Assembly (NCBI GenBank): GCA_025331435.1
Contig: JAIWNI010000031.1
Coordinates: 222,488 to 286,487 of the forward strand
Origin: Choanephora cucurbitarum
Taxonomy: Eukaryota > Mucoromycota > Mucoromycetes > Mucorales > Choanephoraceae
DNA length: 64,000 bases
Direction of reading: 5' to 3'
Part shown: positions 34,698 to 44,730 of the stretch, piece by piece
How positions within the stretch are numbered: the first letter of the stretch is position 1
How the letters are laid out: every line of letters begins with the position of its first letter
The notes under the pieces: generated by a model
Databases searched by the model: none
What the model saw: only the letters and a program-made list of their open reading frames with translations
Told to the model about the DNA's origin: nothing
Program-made: the position numbers and the translations under genes

Positions 34698-36620
34698 TCA
34701 AAAGAACATAACAGCCTTTTTATGACAATCATAGTGATTCAATTCGTCATCTTTACTGTTTATTCTGATTCCATATGTTGTAGTCATATCGGCTTTATCT
34801 ATGGCCATTCCAAATGAGCTTCGGTGAAAGTCTTCATAATAAATACCATTTTCGAACTCTTTTGACATCACTGAGGGCATAGCTACTTTTACTTTGGCAA
34901 ATTGCTCTTCATCTCCATATGTTAGATATACTGTTCTAAAACTACAGTAACCATCGCTCTTTGGGTTATGGCTCGATACATTGTTGTCTTGGTTAATATC
35001 AGCAGAGAGAGAAAGATCTAGCTGCTGCTTTTTGAATTCTTCCGTATGAGCAACTTGTCCTCTTTTTTGGGATATATAAGACGTATGCAAATTACATGTA
35101 TCTTCAGGGGCTTTTCTCTTCTTCTTTCTTTTCGCTTTCCTTGATTTTTTCTGTTGTATAGACTTTCCTGACTTTAGCAGAAACAAAATCTTGTGGTAAT
35201 GCAGAAAAGCGTTGGATTTTGTAGGTCTTCCTAGTTCTTTGGCCTAAGTCGCTTCTAAAAGAGCCAACTTTGGGATCAATGAAAGCTCTTTGGCTATGCG
35301 AGACCTGCCACTAGCAGACAAATTTATATTGAAAAACGAAGAAACTTTCGACTGTATCTCTCAGTCAAGTTGTTTTCACATAATTACCCTCAGCATCTTA
35401 AAAAGCTCCTTCCAAGGCAACAACATACTTCGCTCAATCTTTGGAAAGCTTCCAGGTGTATCCTCAACCTTTTGTTCTTGATTGCTGACTATATATCATC
35501 GACGAGGTATGTGATATGGCTCAACCCTTTCATTTCCTGAAGCACCAAATTGATGCTATCAAAAGAAGCCATAAATGACTCTATTCCTACAGTTGCATTT
35601 AGAGTGATATTTAGGGATTACGGGACGTTCTCTGTACAGTTCTTTTCTCAATTGATGAAGAGCTAGTTGGCCATCACCACGCAGATGACTGAGGTTGCCA
35701 CCTTTACTGATGACCTTGTCAGAAATTGCTTTCTCCTTGCTTTGCTGTTCTTCGTGGTCAAGCTTAAAGTCTTTTAGGCACACGTGTACTCTATCAAAAG
35801 CTACACAAAGGTGTTGAACTGAATTCATCGTGTGTTTGAGAGCATCATATTCATTCTCGGTCGCGCGGTTTAATATTTTGGTTTTTGAAGTGTAATTGTC
35901 AACCCATTAACATAAGTACAACTTCCATTCAGCTTTAAAATATTCTTTTAAATTCTCTAGAAACAAGACAATCATCTCCAAAGAGAATTTTATTGATCTT
36001 ATTCATGTTTTCAGAATATTTTGTCAAGCTAGTGAAGCATAAGCACACAATTTGAAGTTTTCGACAATATCATCATCCTTAAACTTCTTCTCATTACAGT
36101 GATCGCTCAAGTTGTTTCGTATGCGTCATGTACACAGAAGCTTCTTGTTTTGAGGAAGCAACTTATCAAGGGCACATCTCAAGGCATTGAATTTGTCAGT
36201 AACGAACACAGTTTGATGCAATCCATTTCCCACTTGCTTCTTGAGCATTTCAAGAACTCATTGGCAAGTAGTCTCCTGCTCATTTGATGTTCAAGTAAAG
36301 GCTACAGGAAAGTTCTCGAAGGATCTTTGGTCGATACTTGCAACTCCATAGATACTAAACAATGGCATACTGAAATTATTTGTTTAGTAGGTTGGGTCAA
36401 TGACTATTACTTCAGGAAATTTCTGTGCTCCTTCTGTCATTGTCTTGCTCGCAAAAAAAAAGGGGACTTCAAGAACGCTGTCTAATCAAAATTATAAAAT
36501 GTCATATAACCATTGCTTTGCATTTGTTGAATCAATAAGCTCGCTTGTTTAGTAGATGCTCTTAAAAAGCTTCTTTTGTTTCTTGGTTGTAGACACTTTT
36601 CATATTTTTAACGTCGACTT
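34698..36620 (-). pseudogene. Broken MULE (Mutator-like) transposase gene with C-terminal OTU-type domain
   Basis: Read from right to left, the minus strand shows KVDVKNMKSVYNQETKEAF near 36610, then the MULE core block FPEVIVIDPTY-stop-TNNFSMPLFSIYGV near 36450-36350. This core aligns with the canonical DaTykTNxyxMPLxxxxGV, whose first Asp is catalytic. Then come VFVTDKFNALRCALDKLLPQ and an AFDRVHVCLKDF block near 35780. Last is SDGYCSFRTVYLTYGDEEQF at about 34960-34900, similar to the OTU cysteine-protease start DGNCxFRA. Many frames and in-frame stops separate these pieces, so it is inactive. MULEs carrying OTU or Ulp1-type proteases are known in fungi and plants. Terminal repeats could not be found. 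Confidence 0.7.
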
Positions 36621-36679
36621 TAGTCAATTTGTTATAGGGACTATCTTTTTGAATTTAAGAGCTTAGAGCATCTCCAATG

Positions 36680-36718
36680 GACTTTCTATTTTTCAAAATT
36701 CCCTAAATATAGAAAGTC
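36680..36718. repeat. Short hairpin just outside the KDZ repeat
   Basis: GACTTTCTAT at 36680-36689 is mirrored by ATAGAAAGTC at 36709-36718, with a 19-base loop. It lies in the 73 bases between the sequence gagcatctccaatgg (36666) and the left inverted repeat. It might be the true left tip of the element or an unrelated small element; it has no partner beyond 43994. Confidence 0.45.
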
Positions 36719-36738
36719 AAATAGAATATTGCAACTCC

Positions 36739-36891
36739 CACCTAATATTTATTTCTCCGTCGCACCTCTAATGAAAAATGGTTGCAGGGAAAAATAAATA
36801 TTTTCTTGCCAGACTAGTAAGAAAAAACTTTTCCCTCATAAAAATATTTTTCCCTGCTTGAGCTTGCTTCTCTCATCTGGTTTTAAAATTA
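36739..36891 (+). repeat. Left terminal inverted repeat of the KDZ element
   Basis: Begins cacctaatatttatttctcc and runs to ttttaaaatta. It pairs with the reverse complement of 43842-43994 with two mismatches in 153 bp and no gaps (near 36804 and 36819). The paired match stops at 36738/43995 and at 36892/43841. Confidence 0.93.
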
Positions 36892-36966
36892 AGCAAGAAA
36901 GTTTTTTAGCTGTGCCTTTTTTATTTGTGATAAACCTTCTTTTTTCGTTTCTGTTAATCTGTTACA

Positions 36967-38315
36967 ATGGCTGCACGTATGTTTACTCCCACCTGTCAAG
37001 AACTCGAAGCAAAGCCTTATTTGAAGGAGTATTTGGACAAGTTGGAAGAAGTTCAAAAAGAGTTTCTTCAAGAGCATCCTGAAGAAAAAGATGGAAAAAT
37101 CCAGCTCTATGGTATGGGTCGTTTGGGTAAACAGATGATCCCTGATGTGAAAAACTTCTTCGTCCCTTTGAAGATCAAAAGAAGAAGAAATCGATGGCAG
37201 CAATTTGTGCATAAGAAGACTCGTGGAAAGGGTTTATCTATCAAACGCCCTGACGATTACAAAAAGATTCGTCAGGAGTATGCAGACATCCTGGCCCACA
37301 AAGCAGATGGTCTTGCCGAGCTGGAAGAGGAAACGCAGGCGTTCAACCGCGCTGCTTCTCAAGCAAGTGAGAACTCCACTGAACAGCTGTTCTTCAATGT
37401 CATCTATCACTTGAAGAACGTGTGTAAATGGTTATTATCCGAGTTCAACACTCATGTAGTACTCATTTATGCTACCAACAGAACTGAAATAGCTGACGTA
37501 TCCAATTGTCATGTTAACAGTGGTAAGTTAGATATAAATATTTCTGTTTTTAATGAAGCTGATATGTCTCTTGCCATCATTATAGTTGTCGGTGAGGCCT
37601 TCAAAAAAAAGTTGACTGTTGGGTTAGGAGGTCGTCTTCTTCAAGCTGTTTTCCAGCGAATGGTTACTCGCCAGGATCAAAATATCGCTCCTGTTTCTGC
37701 AGGTATGTCAATCATACAATTACAAAATATATGTCTGATAAAAGCATCTTCAATTTCAGTGAGTGAAAGAATCAACTATGGAGGAGCTGAGTGCCTTAAG
37801 GATCTTGGAGCTGATTCTTTTGAAACCTTCGACTGGAAGAACTGTGAAACCAAGACCAAGAAGAAAGCTTTTCTGAGACAATACATTTTGAATGCAGTCT
37901 TGGGGCTTTACAGTAAGTGATTTAATTGAAAGAACTGGGCGACTGATAACTGTTCTTTACAGATCAACACTTAGGCAGTAGCACGATTACTTCTGTTCCT
38001 TGGGTGAGCTTGTTGAGTCCTGAGTCTGCTTCTCCTCGTCTTCTTTCTCCCTGGCCTCGCTTTGAACGCGATATCGTTGATGGCAGATATCGCCTTCAGT
38101 CTGCTGAAATTGAAGTTTTGACGCAGATGGCCATTGGCCTTCATCATGGAAGCATCAAGGTGATTGATCGCCTTCCTTCTGTTTCTGCTTCTGTTTCTGC
38201 TTCTGTTTCTGCTTCTGTTTCTTCTTCTCCTTCTCCTTCTCCTGCTCTTCCTGCTCTTCCTGCTCTTCCTGCTCTTCCTGCTCTTCCTTCTCCGACTGAA
38301 GCAATGGAAGAGTAA
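36967..38315 (+). CDS. Accessory protein of the KDZ element; family not recognised
   Basis: I do not recognise this product. Four exons, 36967-37522, 37586-37702, 37760-37912 and 37963-38315, join in frame to 392 residues. Because introns 1 and 2 lack stops, the region also reads through as one open frame; the conserved GT-AG phases favour splicing. The N-terminal third is rich in Lys and Glu and helical (LKEYLDKLEEVQKEFLQEHP). The middle has a hydrophobic beta-like core (FNTHVVLIYATNR, VVGEAFKKKLTVGLGGRLL). The C-terminus ends in tandem repeats SVSA (x3) and PAL (x5). It lies 75 bases inside the left repeat and is read toward the transposase. It may be a DNA-binding or regulatory partner; that is a guess from position. 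Confidence 0.65.
38176..38291 (+). repeat. Coding tandem repeats (12-mer and 9-mer)
   Basis: About 3.5 copies of a 12-bp unit (tctgtttctgct) are followed by five copies of a 9-bp unit (cctgctctt) at 38240-38290. They encode (SVSA)n and (PAL)n in the tail of the KDZ accessory protein. Copy number is likely to vary between isolates. Confidence 0.85.
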
Positions 38316-40541
38316 TAAACAGTCATATTTTCAAACTCCATGAAATATTAAAAGCAACCCCTGCCCAGGCAATTTTTTAATTGGTCTTTTCTTTCGTTTA
38401 AAACAAAAACTTGTAAGGTATGTAAAAAAAAAAGTTTTATTATTTGATGTACCTTTAGGTCGCGCATAAGACGACTAGTGGCTATAAGCTGTTTGAAGTG
38501 TTCAAGACTTATGCTACTCCAAACAAATGTTGGGACGAATCTCTTCAAGAAAGTCTCTTGCTTTATCGTTTTGGTTATAAGGGCGTCAGAGAACTCTCTT
38601 GACTTGAGGTTATGGTCTACTGCTTACAGGGTACAAAGACTTCTGGTACCGCATGTTGTCTACATGATATTAGGTGATATGTACTGCCAGTTGTTCTTTG
38701 CTCTTAAGATTTGGGATCCATGCCTTTCAATTATTAAAAGTTATAGACATAATAAAAGTATGCTCTGCAAATTTCAAATCTTTACATATAATATTAAGTT
38801 GATAAATACGATTTTATGAGAAGTACGTTAAATGATACAAGGTTTTATTAAAACTATTGCAAGGGTAGCATGTAGTTTTGTTATTACTCTTATATGACCC
38901 TAGGTTTTTGCAGAAACAAGTTGATATATAACATACATGATCAACAACGTGGCTTAGTCTAGGCCTAATGCTCATCATCTACTCTACAAAAGTTCCTTGC
39001 AAGTTTTAAAATACCAAATTCTTTTGACATGACGATATAAAGTCGAAATAAAAGTGGACCTGATAATGAGCTCAACGTCCAGAACAAATTTTGTGAGCTA
39101 CCTTCTACGAAGAAATCATCACATGAAGTCACCCATGCTTGATACTTAAACACCTAGCATAACCTTGATGAAAGCAGTAAAACATTCTTTAAACCGTATA
39201 AACAATAGTTATGTTTTACATACGCAAAGCCATCGCATCCAGTGTACTCATGAGGTTAGAGGGCTACCTGTCTAACAATTTGAAGAGGCTATTACCTAAC
39301 ACACGCACCGTAGCAATTAGTACCTATACGTGCAAAAGCATAGATTGATTACTTTTGCTTAATGTTTCGTGTTAAAAATAAATGTTTATTAAATAAAGAA
39401 GTTGTATTTGTCAAAGAGATAGGTAGAGAGAAAGTAGGTAGAGAGGAGACGCGCGAAGAGATGTAAACTAAAGACTAGGATGATGAGGAACTTCGAGATG
39501 TTTAAGTAAGTACAATGAATAAAGAGAGTAAAAGAAAAAAAAAGTAGTTACAAGGGTAGGAATACGAAAGAAATGAGTCATGAAGGTGTTGTTACAGTTT
39601 CATTGGTTGTTTAATAAAAAAATTTTCATATTTTTAGGTTCAGATGATCTTGATTACTATCACTCCTGAGTTTTGATGGTCATCGGGACATAGAATATCC
39701 GCCATATAGTTTGTGTACCTGACAAAGAGCCACTGGACAACTAGACTTACATCCCATGGTTATCAACAGTTTGAGTCAAAGAGAATCTATCAATGAAATC
39801 TTAAACATGCTTTGAGATATCTAAATAAAATGAACTTTTGTTATTGCTGTGTTTGAGCTTGAGACGAATGAAAATTAAAAAAAGACCTCTTTTTCAAATT
39901 TTATGCTTAACGATGAGAATCTTGATGCATTCAAACGATGGTTGTTGATGTCTTTAGAAGTAGGAAACGGTACCAACACTTCGATTTAATATGTAAATAA
40001 TAGTTTTGCGAGTAATTATTATTCCATTTGCTTTTCGTGTTTTGATATTCTGTTAATTGACTTGATAATACTAACAGTTGAAGATCAAAACACCTCAAGA
40101 AGTTTTGTAAAAGGGTTGTTTGCTTTTCTTATCATCTTTTGCTGACTTCACCTCAGCAAGTTAAATGCATTAATCCTTGCAATCATAAAGAGCTAACTTT
40201 TACTGCTTTATGACCACTCTTTAGAAAGCTATGGCATTTTGCATGTTAAAGAAATATTAGACATTTACATATTAATGTATCAAAACCTAAAATATCCAAT
40301 ACTTCAATCTTGCTTTCATCTTTACATTGCTTTTTACAATGATCATGTTTGCATAAAGTGCTGCAATAACCAATATTATAATGGTCACTTTTCTTTGTTG
40401 ATAATGACTGTTTATAGTCTGATACAATTGATAACAAAACATGCAATTTGCAAATTTATTTGCAACATTTAGAAACAGAATCAGAATCCTTTTTCTTTTC
40501 CTTTTGTTTTACATTAAATAACTAAATACTATACATCCATC
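38316..40541. other. KDZ element interior, about 2.2 kb without recognisable gene
   Basis: AT-rich, with only short open frames of no coding character. It may be non-coding or carry a decayed gene. A TATA-like tract and a T-rich leader at about 40480-40535 precede the transposase ATG. Confidence 0.4.
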
Positions 40542-42583
40542 ATGACTAAACGCAAGAACCCCTTTTCCCATATGCTTTTCAAAAGTGACTTCAAAAAAGT
40601 TACGAAGAAAAACCTCGCAAAGATCCGTGAAGATCATAATGCCGAGTCCATGGAAAATGGTCGTGAAGTTCTCAGACAAATATCTGAAGAAAGAGAACAA
40701 AAAGAGCTTGCAGAGCAAGAAAGAAAGAAGAAAGAAGAGGAGGACAGCCTCCGTAACGCAATTCGGCTCGCTGGAGGTGAAGCAGACTTCAGCAATGGTT
40801 ACGATCATTTGGACAATGACAGCAATGATTGTAACTGCATGGGTGATGATAGCGAATGGGAAGACATCACTGATGATGCCAGCCCTTCCCAAGCCGCAAA
40901 GAACAACCAGCGTTGGGTACAAGAATCTGACAATGTCAGAGACTTGTACCTCAAATCATTTGAGATCAACGGCCGTCCTGCAATGTCACAGACCGGTGTC
41001 GTTTTCGAAGCCTCTAACTGCGATTGTTCCAATAAGAGAGCAATCGAAATAACTCTTTATTTCATGGATGGTATTTTGTATTTAACAAAGATAGAATGAT
41101 TAGAAGCTCTAACGATGTTCTCTTTATTAATAACTAGCAATCAAAAAAGTAACATTGCATCATTGCAGATGCAACCCACTTTTTGAGCAGCTTCTGCTGA
41201 AGCAATTTATGCCAGCCAGCATAATAACGCCTCGAAAGGCTTTTCACTTTGGAATGCTCGACTTTCTGCATCTTCTCAAGATGAATGGTCAGATCTCGAA
41301 TCATTGTTTTGTTAACATTGCCAATCAAAACTATGGTTCATCAACCATAGTGAGAAATGTAATTATATGTTTGTCTATTACCTTTCAAATCATTCATCCA
41401 TCTAACTGAGCCAACTATTTAGCATGATGCCATTAAGAACCAGCTTCTTAATTCAGTTTATCTGAAGTACAGACGCTTGGTTCGCTTTGCTGAGGACAAG
41501 GTCAAGAAGGACAACCGACTTGAAGAGTCGAAAAAATGTCTTGCTTGTGAGGTAATCGCCAAACATATATAGAATTATCAACTTTTACTCAAGGACAATA
41601 CTGTGAAATAGAATGCTGAGCGCAAGCTTGTTTCCATGGACGGTAACATGCAGTTGAAGCGCAGAGCTGCTGGTCGAGAGGAACTTCCGACCGAAAGAAT
41701 CTTTTCCCTTTCGTCTGGTGAGTTGTCTCTTTGGGGAACAAAAGACGAAGTTGACCGAGCTGACGATATGGCCAAAGCTTTGAAAAAAGATGAGGTTGAT
41801 GTAAGAAATACTTGCTTGAAACTTATTTGTGACATGGACTGATATATACTATAGTGCTCTGTTGATATCTCAGCAGACAATTCGTTCAAAGCTGCCAACA
41901 ATAACAACAGAAACAATTCGACTGGCAGATACGACCAGACTGGCGTTTTCTCCCTGTCGTGCGCTCGGCATGGCGTGCCTGAGCGCATGTACGATATTTA
42001 TGGTGGTGAAGGGTTAGTATGCAATCCATCGATACTCATTAAAATCTAATGTATGGTTATTTAGCCACAAGTACGCCCTGGCCTGTGTTGGTCATATGAT
42101 CAAGAGCAATCCGAACAAGAAGTTCGGCATTATGTATGACATTGCCTGTCTAGTCAGAAAAGGATTGGAGGTAAATGCCATTATGTCTGAATGATGGTGT
42201 ACTTAAGAAACCAATTATATTAATTATTAGAACTGCTATCCAACCTTGAAGAATGACACCTGGTATGGAGTCACTGCGTTTCACGCATACGCCCATACCA
42301 TGGCTTGTCAGGTGAACTACAACCCGAAGTATATCCCTAACTTTGGGTATACGGACGGCGAGGGCTGTGAGAGGTTCTGGTCATACTTGGACGGCTTCGT
42401 GTCTATGACGCGGAGCATGTCCAGTAGAAACCGCCTCTTGGCAATCACGGACTCGGTAGAACACTTCACCTACCAAAAAATGCTCGAGTTGCGTAAGTTG
42501 TTTACTGTTAAACTCATCTTCATGTGCATCTCTTCTCATCATCTGTTATAGCCGAGCAAATTAAAAACAAAAAAAAATTGTAA
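40542..42583 (+). CDS. KDZ transposase (N-terminal and catalytic part)
   Basis: Eight exons, 40542-41070, 41138-41349, 41423-41551, 41612-41800, 41855-42012, 42065-42170, 42231-42492 and 42552-42583, give 538 residues. Family blocks in order are a CxC zinc pair (C186-R-C188) with FHFGMLDFLHLLK, then CLAC, then SMDGNMQLKRR (D300, first acidic residue). These are followed by SLSCARHGVPERM, IMYDIACLV (about 430-436, the YDIAC hallmark), then FHAYAHTMACQVNYNP and GYTDGEGCERFWSYLDG (last acidic residue). These are the KDZ DDE-type core. The frame ends at TAA 42581-42583 in an A-rich stretch. A typical KDZ transposase would continue in a helical tail, which may be the following gene. The first exon carries a Lys/Glu coiled coil. 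Confidence 0.85.
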
Positions 42584-42614
42584 AAAATTATTTAAAAAAA
42601 CAAAAAAACAAAAC

Positions 42615-43823
42615 ATGGAAGAACAATGGCAGTCAGCCAAAGAGCTGCTGTCATTGTCACTGACTGAAAAATACTTCAGATCTTTGAAGAAAAAACTTAG
42701 AAGTCAACTGTTGACCAAAGATCAATACCAGCACCTTGTCAACATTAAAAAACTTGAATACATTGAATGCATGTAAGTTGATTTTGTTTTTTTTTAAAAA
42801 AATTACTAAAGTCAAGCTCTATAGTGATACCACTTCGAAGATCATCAGCAAAGAAAAGCAGAAGATCACCGGTACCTTTGGTATTCTTCGATTCCAAAGG
42901 GGAGATCTTCCCCAAGATGATGATAACGAGCTCACTGCAGCGATCAATGCAGAAGTCACTGATTTTTTAATCATACTTATAAGAAAATACGTCTTTGCCC
43001 TTGCTTTGAAAGAAAAGCAACTAAATGGAAGTGGCAAAATTGGTAAGATCGTTTTGTTCAAAAGACGCACCATCTTTCTTATGTTCAAATTTGACTTAGG
43101 AACAAAAAAAGCTGTCAGGCTTATTACAGCCATCAAATCAATCACGACCAATGCCAACATAATCATTGAGAAACTCAATGAACATCTGACACAAAACTGC
43201 TGTAAGCTAGCAAGATGTTGACAGAGAAAAAGGATAGATCAACTAAAATTGTTATTTAGCTGAAGAAGATAAGGCCCATTACTCTCTTGATAGCTTTGCA
43301 ACAGCTATCAAGAAGTATTCCAAAGAAGAAGCTAATGGGATGACTAATGATGTTTTGGCTTGGCATCAAGCTCGTAGGGCTAGAGAAGAACTACGGTTTT
43401 TGAATGTAAGTTATATATATATAAAATCTATCGATCAATGAAGGTGCTAAAACATCACAATAGGATGAAGATGAACGATTTGTTCGCAATCTTGAACAAA
43501 AGTTAAAAGCTGTCAAGATTGCAATCGAAGCAAACACGTTTGGCCAAGCAGTCTTCCTAGAGCAAGAATACAGGAGATTGCTGGCCATAAAAGAAAGAGC
43601 TGAATCCTTTTTGGAAACGCCTTTCTTGGTGAATTGTGCCGATGAAGTTGTAACAGATGGAGGCGAATCAATTGTTATAGAAGAAGAAGAAGACGAAGAA
43701 GTAGAAGAAGAAGATGAGGAAGATGAGAAAGATGAAGAAGATGAAGAAGATGAAGAAGAAGATGAAGAAGATGAAGAAGATGAAGAAAATAGAATTACAA
43801 TGCTTGTAAAAGCCATTCAATAA
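42615..43823 (+). CDS. KDZ C-terminal helical part or second gene, with acidic tail
   Basis: Exons 42615-42772, 42825-43042, 43100-43201, 43260-43405 and 43464-43823 give 327 residues. It begins MEEQWQSAKELLSLSLTEK and is helical, then has an all-alpha region (AVRLITAIKSITTNANIIIE) and ends in a long Glu/Asp run (about 285-315) encoded by GAA/GAT repeats. KDZ transposases usually finish with such a Lys/Leu/Glu helical region after the core, so this may be the missing tail split off by a stop or joined by an intron I could not place. It stops 19 bases before the right inverted repeat. Function not established. Confidence 0.65.
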
Positions 43824-43841
43824 AAACCCAAGCGATATATC

Positions 43842-43994
43842 TAATTTTAAAACCAGATGAGAGAAGCAAGCTCAAGCAGGGAAAAATATTTTTATGAGGG
43901 AAAAGTTTTTTCTCACTAGTCTGGCAAGAAAGTATTTATTTTTCCCTGCAACCATTTTTCATTAGAGGTGCGACGGAGAAATAAATATTAGGTG
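43842..43994 (-). repeat. Right terminal inverted repeat of the KDZ element
   Basis: Reverse complement of 36739-36891 with two mismatches and no gaps. It ends attaggtg at 43994; beyond it the sequence (cggacagaag) does not match the left flank. Confidence 0.93.
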
Positions 43995-44112
43995 CGGACA
44001 GAAGATTTTGAGATGTGTCTTTCCATATTAGGGTTATGGAACGGAATTTTGACCTCTTTGTCCCTATTTTTACGTTCTGACACAGAAATTAGACACTTAA
44101 CTCATGAATCCG
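43995..44112. other. 118 bp of unassigned mobile-element DNA split by the chromovirus
   Basis: Joined to 49930-49949 across the LTR element it reads as one 138-bp segment between the KDZ end and the foldback element. It begins ggacagaag and ends gtccaaattttaatcggtg, which resembles the termini of Tc1/mariner-type elements, but no transposase is present. Its origin is not determined. Confidence 0.4.
44108..44112 (+). repeat. Target-site duplication, left copy (ATCCG)
   Basis: ATCCG lies directly before the TG of the left LTR and again directly after the CA of the right LTR (49925-49929). A 5-bp duplication is standard for Ty3-type integrases. Confidence 0.93.
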
Positions 44113-44501
44113 TGATTTGTCAGATGTCAAAATGCAGATAGAAATTATAATCAGATAAAGAATTACTGTTTATTGTGTTCAAGATAGAGGTCTATTTATA
44201 TTAAATGATCTTGTGTCAGATTTGCATTGGTAAGACATTATTTAGAATTCATTTGTTAGGGTTTCGAGTTGGCAAGTATATTCATTATTACGACATCATT
44301 GTAGAGGAGTATTGTATAATGTGGTCTCGGTCGATTACATATACATTTATTTCAACTCGTATCATTCAAATCATGCAATCTTGCCATAATTTATTCACCT
44401 TGTAAATCAACCGATCTCAGACATTGAAGTCATAAGAGAATAATCCACTCGATCATTAGAAACCCTTATTAGTTATGTCATGTTGTACACTTGACACAAC
44501 A
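44113..44501 (-). repeat. LTR (3' LTR with respect to transcription)
   Basis: 389 bp, identical as read to 49536-49924. On the plus strand it begins tgatttgtcagatg and ends cttgacacaaca. Confidence 0.95.
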
Positions 44502-44730
44502 TTACCCCTGGGCAGTATGGAACATACGGAGAGAGTCATTCGACATAACTAATTGATATATACATTGGACACAGTTTATCATTGCATTTGTACTTTGACA
44601 CCAAAGGTGACAAATCTTTAAAAAATAGTAACAGTAATATTTCATTGATCTTCATGATGGCCATTAAAACCCTGAAAAACCTTAACTAAGGAAAAAATAA
44701 AGGGGAAAAGGTACATCACTACTTTACCCT
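44502..44730. other. 3' untranslated part of the chromovirus with polypurine tract
   Basis: 229 bases between the polyprotein stop and the 3' LTR. It contains an A/G-rich stretch (aaggaaaaaataaaggggaaaa on plus at about 44690) and no coding frame. Confidence 0.5.

Larger units (their letters stand above)
36739..43994. mobile_element. KDZ (Kyakuja-Dileera-Zisupton) DNA transposon, 7.26 kb
   Basis: The unit is bounded by 153-bp inverted repeats and carries three multi-exon plus-strand genes: an unknown accessory gene (36967-38315), the KDZ transposase (40542-42583) and a second gene or transposase tail (42615-43823). KDZ elements are eukaryotic cut-and-paste transposons known from fungi, especially Basidiomycota. 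The repeat arms differ at two positions only, so the insertion is young. No clear target-site duplication is seen, because the right side is followed by sequence from other elements. Whether it is active depends on the stop at 42581-42583. Confidence 0.85.

Noticed and set aside
38176..38291. Tandem repeats considered as a CRISPR-like array
   Set aside because: Units of 9-12 bp with no spacers, inside an exon, in a eukaryotic genome.
38144..38341. Gly/Arg/Ala and Glu/Thr repeats on the minus strand
   Set aside because: Antisense of the SVSA/PAL tandem repeats in the KDZ accessory gene.
37000..43800. The KDZ interval considered as host genes with flanking repeats
   Set aside because: The inverted repeats bracket the three genes exactly, and the central gene has the KDZ transposase core.
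43391..43816. Minus-strand frame with a long poly-serine run
   Set aside because: It is the antisense of the GAA/GAT repeat encoding the acidic tail of the KDZ second gene; no family signal.
44205..44405. 66-codon frame repeated at 49628-49828, first seen as a possible duplicated small gene
   Set aside because: It lies wholly inside the two LTRs and is duplicated because the LTRs are; no protein family.
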